A stretch of DNA of 64,000 bases from a virus, in the IMG/VR virus record IMGVR_UViG_3300005613_004097, positions 44,515 through 108,514 of that record, one strand, 5' to 3'. Positions 53,750 to 59,399 of this stretch are shown here, piece after piece. The notes beneath the pieces are model-generated. The model did no database searches. It saw nothing but the letters and a program-made list of their open reading frames with translations, and was not told the origin of the DNA. How positions within the stretch are numbered: the first letter of the stretch is position 1; each line of letters begins with the position of its first letter. The position numbers and the translations under genes are program-made.

Positions 53750-54135
53750 CAAATAAATTCTCCACCTATATAACCTCTTTGATATCCACTGTATTTTGAT
53801 ACATCCCTATCTTCAACTATTTTCATGTAGTTTATCAACTTCACAATAATGTTCTCTCTACCGGAAGTGTTGTCGGAATGAACATACCAATTCGGAAGTG
53901 AAATGTTTTTATCCATACATACTTCGATAAGATGATTTGCACAATCAAGTCCGGTTCTTTCAAATGCTTCTGAGAAATCTGCAAGGTCATGATCAAATGA
54001 AATGAATTCAATGTTTCGAATGTTCTTATCGATCAATTCACAGAACTCGGCATATGTTCTCACGATCACAAATTCACAGGTATATCCTTTGAAGGACATG
54101 TCTGGAACTCTTTTATCATCTAAGTAAATATTCAT
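53749..54135 (-). CDS. Receiver-like cyclic-phosphate processing domain protein
   Basis: 128 residues. The start MNIYLDDKRVPD, then SFDHDLADF and a WYVHSDN segment, match the small receiver-like domains (cREC type) associated in comparative genomics with cyclic-phosphate and RNA-end processing. It has the paired acidic residues of a receiver but no evident sensor kinase partner. Near other RNA-repair candidates. TATATTTG lies exactly 4 nt before the ATG. Confidence 0.62.
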   Translation of the reverse strand: MNIYLDDKRVPDMSFKGYTCEFVIVRTYAEFCELIDKNIRNIEFISFDHDLADFSEAFERTGLDCANHLIEVCMDKNISLPNWYVHSDNTSGRENIIVKLINYMKIVEDRDVSKYSGYQRGYIGGEFI

Positions 54136-54139
54136 ATCA

Positions 54140-54147
54140 CAAATATA
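54140..54147 (-). promoter_or_regulatory. TATATTTG promoter box, 4 nt from start
   Basis: It lies just downstream of the GlnRS stop and 4 nt before ATG 54135. Confidence 0.65.
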
Positions 54148-54175
54148 ATGAAAAAAATGAAAAGGTTAAAAAATA

Positions 54176-55780
54176 TTAACCTTTCCAACCCGCTTTCAAT
54201 GATACCGTTCTGTTAAGTGATATACCATCCTTATCAAGAACATAATATCCTTTTCTCATCATTTGAACCACTACTCCTTCTTTTAGGTTTTTAATTTCTG
54301 GTTCAAATATTGCATCATTATTTATTGTCAATGAATCTTTGTTTACCTCATTTATAAAATCATCACTTGGTGTTTCAACATCGAAAAGTCTATCATACTC
54401 GTTTACTCTCATTTTGATACCATACTTACAAGAAACCCAATGAATTGTTCCTTTTATCTTTCTATCAAGTTCTTTACCAGATTCAGACTCAGGATCAAAA
54501 GTACAATGTATTTCAGTTATGTTTCCCAATGAATCTTTTAATACTTCATTTGCTTTTATAACAAATGCTCCTTTCAATCTTACCTCTCCACCTAATTTCA
54601 ATCTGTGATATTTACGATTGGCTTCCTCTCTGAAATCTTCTTTTTCAATAAATATCTCTCTTGTGAAAGGAACCAATCTTTTACCTGATTTCTCATTCTC
54701 TGGATTATTCTCAACCTCACACCATTTAACATCATATTCATTCCAATTTGTAATAACAACCTTTACAGGATCAAAAACACCCATCAATCTATTTGATGTT
54801 TTATTCAATTCTGTTCTTAGAATTTCTTCTAAAAGTGTGTAAGAAACAACTGATTCTCTTTTTGTTACTCCAACTCGATCACAGAATTCTCTAATGCCCG
54901 ATGGTGTGAATCCCCTTCTTCTGAGTCCAGCAATTGTTGGTAACCTTGGATCATCAATACCTTTTACTATACCATTATCAATAAGAGCATTGATCTTTCT
55001 TTTTGACATGATAGTTGAATCAATATTCAAACGAGCAAACTCAGTTTCTTCTGGAAGATTTCCTGACAAATTACAACTTCTAAGAATCCAATTATAAAGT
55101 GGTCTATGTACTTCAAATTCCAATGTGCAAAGTGAATCGGTTACTCCTTCTATATAATCACTCAGAGGATGAGCAAAATCATACATAGGATATATCTTCC
55201 AATTATCACCAGTTCTGTGATGTGGTATTTCAATTATTCTGTAAATAACAGGATCTCTTAATATCATATTTGAATGTGACATATCAATTTTGACTCTCAA
55301 AGTCATTGACCCTTCTTTGAATTCACCTGATCTCATTCTTTCGAAAAGATTCAAATTTTCTTCAATGGTTCTATTTCTGAATGGTGAGTTGATACCAGGT
55401 TTGGTTGGAGTTCCTTTCATTTTAGCAATCTCTTCTGATGTTGAATCATCAACATAAGCCATTCCCTTTTTTATTAAAGTGATTGCACATTCATAAATAA
55501 AATCAAAATAATCCGAAGTGAATTTAATATCACTTGGTTTAAATCCAAGCCATTCAACATCTTTAATGATGGATTCAACATATTCTGTTTTTTCAGTTGT
55601 TGGGTTCGTATCATCAAACCTGAGTGTACAAGGAGCATTGTACTTTTCTGCCAATCCAAAATTCAAACAAATTGATTTTGCATGACCAATATGGAGTCCT
55701 GAGTTTGGTTCAGGTGGAAAACGAAGTTTCAATTTATCTAAGTTTCCTTTTTCTAATATTTTTTCTTCTATAAAATTCAT
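54176..55780 (-). CDS. glnS: Glutaminyl-tRNA synthetase
   Basis: 534 residues, close to the full bacterial GlnRS length. Class I motifs: PPEPNSGLHIGHAKS (HIGH at 30-33) and STIMSKRKI (MSK, near residue 257). FRNRTIEENLNLFERM, GDNWKIYPMYDFAHP and two C-terminal anticodon-binding beta-barrels are present. The SICLNFGLAEKY segment is typical of GlnRS rather than GluRS. It charges tRNA-Gln. The gene sits downstream of three tRNA-Gln genes and a Gln-rich leader with a terminator, so its expression is probably attenuation-controlled. A 22-residue ORF overlaps its start. Confidence 0.92.
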   Translation of the reverse strand: MNFIEEKILEKGNLDKLKLRFPPEPNSGLHIGHAKSICLNFGLAEKYNAPCTLRFDDTNPTTEKTEYVESIIKDVEWLGFKPSDIKFTSDYFDFIYECAITLIKKGMAYVDDSTSEEIAKMKGTPTKPGINSPFRNRTIEENLNLFERMRSGEFKEGSMTLRVKIDMSHSNMILRDPVIYRIIEIPHHRTGDNWKIYPMYDFAHPLSDYIEGVTDSLCTLEFEVHRPLYNWILRSCNLSGNLPEETEFARLNIDSTIMSKRKINALIDNGIVKGIDDPRLPTIAGLRRRGFTPSGIREFCDRVGVTKRESVVSYTLLEEILRTELNKTSNRLMGVFDPVKVVITNWNEYDVKWCEVENNPENEKSGKRLVPFTREIFIEKEDFREEANRKYHRLKLGGEVRLKGAFVIKANEVLKDSLGNITEIHCTFDPESESGKELDRKIKGTIHWVSCKYGIKMRVNEYDRLFDVETPSDDFINEVNKDSLTINNDAIFEPEIKNLKEGVVVQMMRKGYYVLDKDGISLNRTVSLKAGWKG

Positions 55781-55845
55781 TTTTTTAATATTTTAATTGC
55801 TATTTCTGTTTTTTCTTTATTCAATCCTAATAATATTGTTTTCAT
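55777..55845 (-). CDS. 22-residue ORF coupled to glnS
   Basis: Reads MKTILLGLNKEKTEIAIKIL and ends KK; its TGA overlaps the glnS ATG and its ATG lies 1 nt after the preceding stop. It has no Gln codons, so it is not a codon sensor; it may set glnS translation by coupling. Confidence 0.5.
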   Translation of the reverse strand: MKTILLGLNKEKTEIAIKILKK

Positions 55846-55846
55846 T

Positions 55847-56209
55847 TTAAAAATCAAAATCTTTTGTTAGTTTTTTAATTATGTAACTTTTTGCACAATC
55901 AGCCAATATTACCGACTCACTCATTCCTTTATTCATCTTTTTATAATATCCGGTTCCTTTACACACTTCACAGTCAAAATCCGCAGTATCAGAATCATTT
56001 GTATCACATTCCCAACACATTTCATTTGATTCATAAGGTTCCAATCTTGTACAACCCGACATATTAGAGTGGTTGAATGAGATCCAATCTACCACTTCAT
56101 AACTTTTTTCATTCCCATAACTTACGGTTACGGTTCTATACTTATTGATGATAACTAAACCGATATCATCTATCTTAACTATATTTCCTGTGTTGAATCT
56201 TCTTACCAT
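55847..56209 (-). CDS. Small zinc-finger protein
   Basis: 120 residues. MCWECDTND, then FDCEVCKGTGYY, form a DnaJ-type zinc finger (CxxC...CxxCxGxG). The N-terminal half is a small beta-rich domain. It lies between the tRNA-Gln genes and glnS in one transcription unit. Confidence 0.6.
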   Translation of the reverse strand: MVRRFNTGNIVKIDDIGLVIINKYRTVTVSYGNEKSYEVVDWISFNHSNMSGCTRLEPYESNEMCWECDTNDSDTADFDCEVCKGTGYYKKMNKGMSESVILADCAKSYIIKKLTKDFDF

Positions 56210-56445
56210 TTTATTGTGTCATTTTTATAAGCTTCTACAAAATCTTCAAATTTAAACTCTCTTTTTTCGGTTGAACTACCACCCCAATATATATCCTCCC
56301 AAACATATTCAACTGAATCATCATTCACATAAACAATATCTCTTATGCAATTTGCATAATCAACTTCCAAGTAATAATCTCCAATGAATCCTTTTGAGAA
56401 TATTGTATTCTCATCCATCCATTTTATAAATTCTTCTCTTTTCAT
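56203..56445 (-). CDS. Hypothetical acidic protein
   Basis: 80 residues beginning MKREEFIKWMDEN, rich in acidic and aromatic residues. It overlaps the zinc-finger gene by 7 nt and follows the tRNA-Gln genes. No family recognised. Confidence 0.55.
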   Translation of the reverse strand: MKREEFIKWMDENTIFSKGFIGDYYLEVDYANCIRDIVYVNDDSVEYVWEDIYWGGSSTEKREFKFEDFVEAYKNDTIKW

Positions 56446-56462
56446 TTCATTTAGTTTTTTAG

Positions 56463-56530
56463 TTGTCCTGGTAGGATTCGAACCTACATAAACTTCTCGT
56501 CTCCTGATTCAAAGTCAGGGACACAGGACA
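56463..56530 (-). tRNA. tRNA-Gln(TTG), D-arm missing, long variable loop
   Basis: 68 nt. Acceptor TGTCCTG/CAGGACA (7 bp), anticodon arm CCTGA-CTTTGAA-TCAGG with anticodon TTG, T-arm GTAGG-TTCGAAT-CCTAC, discriminator A. Only 4 nt (TGTC) connect the acceptor and anticodon stems, so there is no D-arm; the variable region is 15 nt instead of about 5. All remaining stems are perfect. It could be functional in a mitochondria-like form, a decoy, or a decayed tRNA. Confidence 0.75.
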
Positions 56531-56537
56531 ATTTTAG

Positions 56538-56611
56538 ATGGGATGCTCAGAATCGAACTGAGATAAATGGGACCAAAACCCATTGTAATAAAACCGTTAT
56601 ACGACATCCCA
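56538..56611 (-). tRNA. tRNA-Gln(TTG)
   Basis: 74 nt. Acceptor TGGGATG/CATCCCA, D-arm with AACGG, anticodon arm ATGGG-TTTTGGT-CCCAT (anticodon TTG, G37), T-arm CTCAG-TTCGATT-CTGAG. The discriminator appears to be U, which is unusual. Second of three Gln tRNAs in one transcript. Confidence 0.85.
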
Positions 56612-56621
56612 ATATTTTCAG

Positions 56622-56692
56622 TTGCCTTGCCAGGATTCGAACCTGAACTACGAAGGCCAAAACTTCGTGTGCTGCCGTTACACTACAAGGCA
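56622..56692 (-). tRNA. tRNA-Gln(TTG)
   Basis: 71 nt. Acceptor TGCCTTG/CAAGGCA, D-arm with GTGTAACGGCAGCAC, anticodon arm CGAAG-TTTTGGC-CTTCG (anticodon TTG), T-arm TCAGG-TTCGAAT-CCTGG, discriminator A. First tRNA after the attenuator hairpin; its 5' end lies 6 nt beyond the hairpin stem, within or just after the U-run. Confidence 0.9.
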
Positions 56693-56698
56693 ATAAAA

Positions 56699-56727
56699 AA
56701 CCCGTTCAATTTGAGATTGAACGGGTT
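56699..56727 (-). terminator. Intrinsic terminator (attenuator) before tRNA-Gln cluster
   Basis: AACCCGTTCAA pairs with TTGAACGGGTT in a perfect 11-bp stem with a 7-nt loop, followed on the minus strand by a run of U residues. It stands between the Gln-rich leader and three tRNA-Gln genes. A leader segment (56760-56769, GATTGACTGG) can pair 9/10 with 56715-56724 (CCGTTCAATC) of the 5' arm and loop, giving an alternative antiterminator. Confidence 0.85.
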
Positions 56728-56756
56728 TGTATCTTTACTTTTTATCAGACAATACT

Positions 56757-56816
56757 CTACCAGTCAATCTCTCGATCGATTTGCTGTTGTTGGTATTGTT
56801 GAGTAAAAGTTGTCAT
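56757..56816 (-). CDS. Gln-rich attenuator leader peptide
   Basis: 19 residues, MTTFTQQYQQQQIDREIDW, with Gln at codons 6, 7, 9, 10, 11 and 12 (five CAA, one CAG). The antiterminator strand covers its last four codons (from the third base of codon 16 to the end of codon 19). A ribosome held at the Gln codons would leave that strand free, whereas one reaching the UAG stop would cover it and let the terminator form. Phage-type box TAATATATAA lies 4 nt upstream; host-type TACATTTG lies 35 nt upstream. Confidence 0.85.
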   Translation of the reverse strand: MTTFTQQYQQQQIDREIDW

Positions 56817-56820
56817 TTCT

Positions 56821-56883
56821 TTATATATTATATTTTTATTTCTTTGTTTTACAAATGTAAGGATTATTTTTTAATTGACAAAA
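56821..56883 (-). promoter_or_regulatory. Dual promoters of the tRNA-Gln/glnS operon
   Basis: Host-type: TTTG (56879-56882), 19 nt, TACATTTG (56852-56859), a very good Bacteroidota -33/-7 pair. Phage-type: TAATATATAA (56821-56830) adjacent to the leader ATG. The same order of promoters occurs before the tRNA-Asp leader. Confidence 0.75.
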
Positions 56884-56970
56884 TAATTAGTGACTTTCCT
56901 AGTAAAATACCCAATAAAATGTGTTTGGACAGGAGAAAGCGTTAGTATTAAAAAGTCCAATTGACTTAAC

Positions 56971-57207
56971 TTAGGGGTAATTTGAGATCCAAAGTTCAAC
57001 TTCCATGTTACCCATCCTTTTAATATTATCGGATGATATGCTCCAGTTGTGCATAGATCCTCCATCACCCCAAAACAAACCAGCATCAAGAACACACCCG
57101 GTTTTATTAAGTCTCTCTAAATATTCGATAGACTCTTCTAAACTTTCGAAATCCGCCATCTTTTCATATTCACTATCATAAACAACTACTGATATATACT
57201 CAATCAT
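56971..57207 (-). CDS. Hypothetical protein
   Basis: 78 residues beginning MIEYISVVVYDSEYEKMADF, with a LDAGLFWGDGG segment. Small alpha/beta protein, no family recognised. The 88 bp between it and the glnS-operon promoter (56884-56970) holds no evident gene. Confidence 0.6.
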   Translation of the reverse strand: MIEYISVVVYDSEYEKMADFESLEESIEYLERLNKTGCVLDAGLFWGDGGSMHNWSISSDNIKRMGNMEVELWISNYP

Positions 57208-57221
57208 TTTTTTTGTTTTAG

Positions 57222-57308
57222 TGTGAGTGGGTGGAGTCGAACCACCATTTACCTCACAGGAATCGAACCCATACGGATGCCTCCGTTAGTCACCAAGACT
57301 TCACTCAC
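57222..57308 (-). tRNA. Aberrant class-II-length tRNA-like element, isotype unclear
   Basis: 87 nt. The ends form a perfect 7-bp acceptor (GTGAGTG/CACTCAC) with discriminator A, and a proper T-arm GGTGG-TTCGACT-CCACC. A D-like arm AGTC-TTGGT-GACT follows the acceptor. Between them lie a short hairpin ACGG-AGGCAT-CCGT and a second T-arm-like hairpin ATGGG-TTCGATT-CCTGT. No arm has a normal 5-7-5 anticodon with U33 and a purine at 37. It may be a chimera of two tRNAs or a non-canonical tRNA. Confidence 0.5.
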
Positions 57309-57492
57309 TTTTGTAAAGGTAATTGAAAAAAATTAATTTTTCAAAAAATATATACAATAAAATAAAAATAAAAATTATCATCCTGTATTATATCATCGTT
57401 ATGATAGGTGCAAGCTGGAAAGTAATAAAAAAAGAAATCTAAAATGATACTACTTTCATGTAGGTGTAATGATGACGCACATATCATCAAAA
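57309..57492. other. Non-coding AT-rich gap
   Basis: About 184 bp without a convincing gene. It contains an AT-rich inverted repeat at about 57323-57344 just upstream of the aberrant tRNA. Minus-strand frames here are short and phenylalanine/tyrosine-rich and look like AT-rich noise. Confidence 0.4.
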
Positions 57493-57618
57493 TCACTGAA
57501 TGAATAATGTGATAACTATTATCAAAAATAAAAATGAAAATATTCCCAATACAGCTAGAAATGTTCTTAGCGTTGGTCCAGTAAAAAAATTGGCAATTTT
57601 AGATTTAAGTTTATTCAT
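57493..57618 (-). CDS. 41-residue single-pass membrane protein
   Basis: Starts MNKLKSKIANFFTGPTLR and then has one strongly hydrophobic segment (about residues 20-40). TTAATATATA lies 5 nt before the ATG, supporting expression. Function unknown; it could act at the host membrane. Confidence 0.6.
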   Translation of the reverse strand: MNKLKSKIANFFTGPTLRTFLAVLGIFSFLFLIIVITLFIQ

Positions 57619-57644
57619 GTATGTATATATTAAAAAATTAAGGA

Positions 57645-58478
57645 TTATTTTTCATATAAATCTATGAAATTCTTACCATACTTATTTTTTACATAATTCA
57701 AAAATGGCTTTATAGTGTCCTTGTAATAAACTTTTATGTGAAATGGAAAATGATTAATTTTCGCATCTGTTAAATCTGAACGGAAGTTCTTAATTTCAAC
57801 AAACTCACCATTCACAATAAAATCTGGATAAAATTTGTGCCTCTCATTCTCATAAACATAATTATAACCTTTCTTATTCCTTATTATGTCTATTTTATTT
57901 TCCAAACAATATATTAAGAAAGCCAACTCATAACTACTATCACACCAAAATCCTTTATACCAACCACATTTTCCTCTTGATGATCCTTTTTGTGGTCCAC
58001 CACATACTTTCATCCAACATTCTTTGTGATATTTTCTGTCCTTTTTATACTTCTTTTCAATTATCTCTTCCCCACACAGTTTACAATTGAATTTCAGAAC
58101 TTTTTTTGATCTTCTATTCTCTGGTATTTCTACTCTACCTTCGTCAATTGCTAACTTAATGGATTTTGAGATTTTTTTCTTAGTATCTTCTGTATGTGTT
58201 TTAGAATTTGCACACTTTCTTGAGCAGTAATTTTTTACTTTATTTCTCCTGATTTCTGATTCAGTTGCCGTTACCTCGAACTCAGTTGAACACTTAGGAC
58301 ATTCTTTCTTTAATGTGATTCTTTCAACTTTTTGAACTCCTTTAAACCTCTCAGAAGCTCTTCGTTTCCTTTCTTCTAATTTTGGATTAAATTCACAACT
58401 CGACACATGAGATGCAAAATGTGGTTGTTTCTCAACCTCTATGATTTCATTACACCATTTACATTCCTTTCTATACAT
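57645..58478 (-). CDS. Zinc-finger PD-(D/E)xK homing endonuclease-like protein
   Basis: 277 residues. The N-terminal two thirds carry several zinc-finger Cys pairs (CKWC, CPKC, CSRKCAN, CKLC). The C-terminal part has GWYKGFWCDSSYELAFLIY, then YPDFIVNGEFVEIK, the E, PD and ExK positions of PD-(D/E)xK homing nucleases found in phages. It lies between two tRNA clusters, a usual habitat of such elements. A phage-type box is about 24 nt upstream. Confidence 0.75.
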   Translation of the reverse strand: MYRKECKWCNEIIEVEKQPHFASHVSSCEFNPKLEERKRRASERFKGVQKVERITLKKECPKCSTEFEVTATESEIRRNKVKNYCSRKCANSKTHTEDTKKKISKSIKLAIDEGRVEIPENRRSKKVLKFNCKLCGEEIIEKKYKKDRKYHKECWMKVCGGPQKGSSRGKCGWYKGFWCDSSYELAFLIYCLENKIDIIRNKKGYNYVYENERHKFYPDFIVNGEFVEIKNFRSDLTDAKINHFPFHIKVYYKDTIKPFLNYVKNKYGKNFIDLYEK

Positions 58479-58513
58479 AATAAAAACTCTATTTTTAGTA
58501 TATATTAAAAAGT

Positions 58514-58544
58514 TGGCGGCTCGTTTGAGAATTGAACCTATTAT
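58514..58544 (-). pseudogene. Possible 3' tRNA remnant
   Basis: On the minus strand a T-loop-like GGTTCAATTCTC is followed by an acceptor-like tail, with no matching 5' half. It directly follows the class-II tRNA and may be a decayed tRNA. Confidence 0.3.
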
Positions 58545-58545
58545 G

Positions 58546-58641
58546 TCAGGGAAGGGGGATTCGAACCCCCGGAAGACGCACCCCTTGCGCCTTCACCAGA
58601 TTCCAAGTCTGGCCGCTTCAACCTAACTCGCGCATTCCCTG
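58546..58641 (-). tRNA. Serine-type (class II) tRNA with anticodon TGG (Pro codon CCA)
   Basis: 96 nt. Acceptor CAGGGAA/TTCCCTG, a serine-like D-region (CGAGTTAGGTTGAAG), anticodon arm CCAGA-CTTGGAA-TCTGG giving anticodon TGG, a 25-nt variable region with a 9-bp stem (GAAGGCGCA/TGCGTCTTC), and T-arm GGGGG-TTCGAAT-CCCCC; discriminator A. A normal tRNA-Ser(UGA) loop would read CTTGAAA; one base change at position 36 gives UGG. Since SerRS reads the long arm, not the anticodon, mischarging is conceivable. Charging is unknown. Confidence 0.8.
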
Positions 58642-58649
58642 ATATTTAG

Positions 58650-58726
58650 CGGTCCTAGTCGGATTCGAACCGACCTGTTATTCTCCTGTGACAGAGGAGT
58701 AGCCACACCAAGCAGCCCCTAGGACC
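58650..58726 (-). tRNA. tRNA-Asp(GTC)
   Basis: 77 nt. Acceptor GGTCCTA/TAGGACC, anticodon arm CTCCT-CTGTCAC-AGGAG (anticodon GTC), T-arm GTCGG-TTCGAAT-CCGAC, discriminator G as expected for Asp. It is the first gene after the Asp-codon leader and terminator; its 5' end is 7 nt past the hairpin stem. Confidence 0.92.
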
Positions 58727-58733
58727 ATAAAAA

Positions 58734-58763
58734 AACCCAGTTAATCTTTTGACTAACTGGGTT
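58734..58763 (-). terminator. Intrinsic terminator (attenuator) before tRNA-Asp
   Basis: AACCCAGTTA pairs with TAACTGGGTT in a perfect 10-bp stem with a 10-nt loop, followed by seven U on the minus strand. The leader segment at 58809-58818 (TGACTAACTG) pairs 10/10 with 58750-58759 (CAGTTAGTCA) of the 5' arm and loop, giving an antiterminator. An earlier segment, 58861-58869 (CAGTTAATC), can pair 8/9 with the same leader strand, completing a 1-2-3-4 layout. Confidence 0.88.
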
Positions 58764-58789
58764 TGTTTCATTGGGTTATATTTTCAATA

Positions 58790-58891
58790 TCAACTCATAA
58801 AAACAAAGCAGTTAGTCACTATACGATCCGGATCGAGATCGTTCAAGCCTTTCGGTTGAGGATTAACTGATATGTTTTTAATTGTTTTCAT
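58790..58891 (-). CDS. Asp-codon attenuator leader peptide
   Basis: 33 residues; the key part is PKGLNDLDPDRIV with Asp at codons 18, 20 and 22 and Pro at codons 11, 13 and 21. The antiterminator strand begins 8 nt after the last Asp codon. TTAATATATA lies 6 nt before the ATG, and a host-type -33/-7 pair (58939-58968) lies further upstream. The downstream tRNAs decode Asp and, by anticodon, Pro CCA, matching both enriched residues. Confidence 0.8.
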   Translation of the reverse strand: MKTIKNISVNPQPKGLNDLDPDRIVTNCFVFMS

Positions 58892-58897
58892 TATTAC

Positions 58898-58978
58898 TAT
58901 ATATTAAAATATTTTTCTTCCTTTTTTATTTTAGACTACAAAGATACAAAAGTTTTTTAATTGCCAAAATTTATTTTA
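58898..58978 (-). repeat. Duplicated promoter cassette, copy 1
   Basis: An 81-bp segment nearly identical to 59400-59481 (one extra T there). In transcription order it holds TTTG (58965-58968), 18 nt, TATCTTTG (58939-58946), and about 33 nt later TTAATATATA (58898-58907). It drives the Asp leader/tRNA operon. Confidence 0.8.
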
Positions 58979-59033
58979 GTTAATTCCTAAAATATTTAAT
59001 GCCCTTTCTCTTACGTTAAGTAAGGTTATTATA

Positions 59034-59378
59034 TTATTTCTGATAAGAAACCCGAAGCTCCGCGTTTTTCATTTCTTCTTTTAAAACAGAGTTCATCTCT
59101 TCAACAATGTTAGATTTTGGATCTAAACCACCAGAACGTAGTTTTATAGAATCATCAAATGTTATATAAATACCTATTACGTTTTTCAGTGCACCGGCAA
59201 TCTCAACCTTGGCATCGTGTCCACTTTCGTCCTCTACTTTTATATAATCTTTACCATAATGAAATTTTAAAGCATTAATAGCATCTAAAACATCAACTAA
59301 ATTATCACCTATTAGTTCATATTTACTTTGCAATTCTTCTGATTCGTTAAATCTTTTAAGGTGTTTCAAATTTTTCAT
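59034..59378 (-). CDS. Hypothetical protein with capsid-targeting-like N-terminus
   Basis: 114 residues. The N-terminus MKNLKHLKRFNESEE fits the MKxLxxFxE pattern with NE before Ser. The rest is an alpha/beta domain of unknown type. It is driven by copy 2 of the duplicated promoter cassette. Confidence 0.72.
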   Translation of the reverse strand: MKNLKHLKRFNESEELQSKYELIGDNLVDVLDAINALKFHYGKDYIKVEDESGHDAKVEIAGALKNVIGIYITFDDSIKLRSGGLDPKSNIVEEMNSVLKEEMKNAELRVSYQK

Positions 59379-59399
59379 CTTTCTTTAATTATTTTTTAG

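Noticed and set aside
57339-57460. Minus-strand hydrophobic leader peptides before the aberrant tRNA
   Set aside because: The frames are Phe/Ile/Tyr-rich products of AT-rich DNA, with no terminator bearing a U-run and no match to a defined anticodon.
58441-58626. Rightward 61-codon reading frame over the tRNA region
   Set aside because: It runs antisense through a perfect class II tRNA and has no promoter or coupling; it is a shadow of the tRNA.
58546-58641. Genome-wide reassignment of CCA from Pro to Ser
   Set aside because: CCA codes for strictly conserved Pro residues in this phage, for example in the PPEPN motif of its GlnRS, so the odd tRNA does not reflect a changed code.
56699-58763. 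T-box riboswitch as explanation for tRNA/GlnRS control
   Set aside because: No T-box bulge or specifier stem is visible, and both hairpins follow short leader ORFs rich in the cognate codon, which fits ribosome-based attenuation better.
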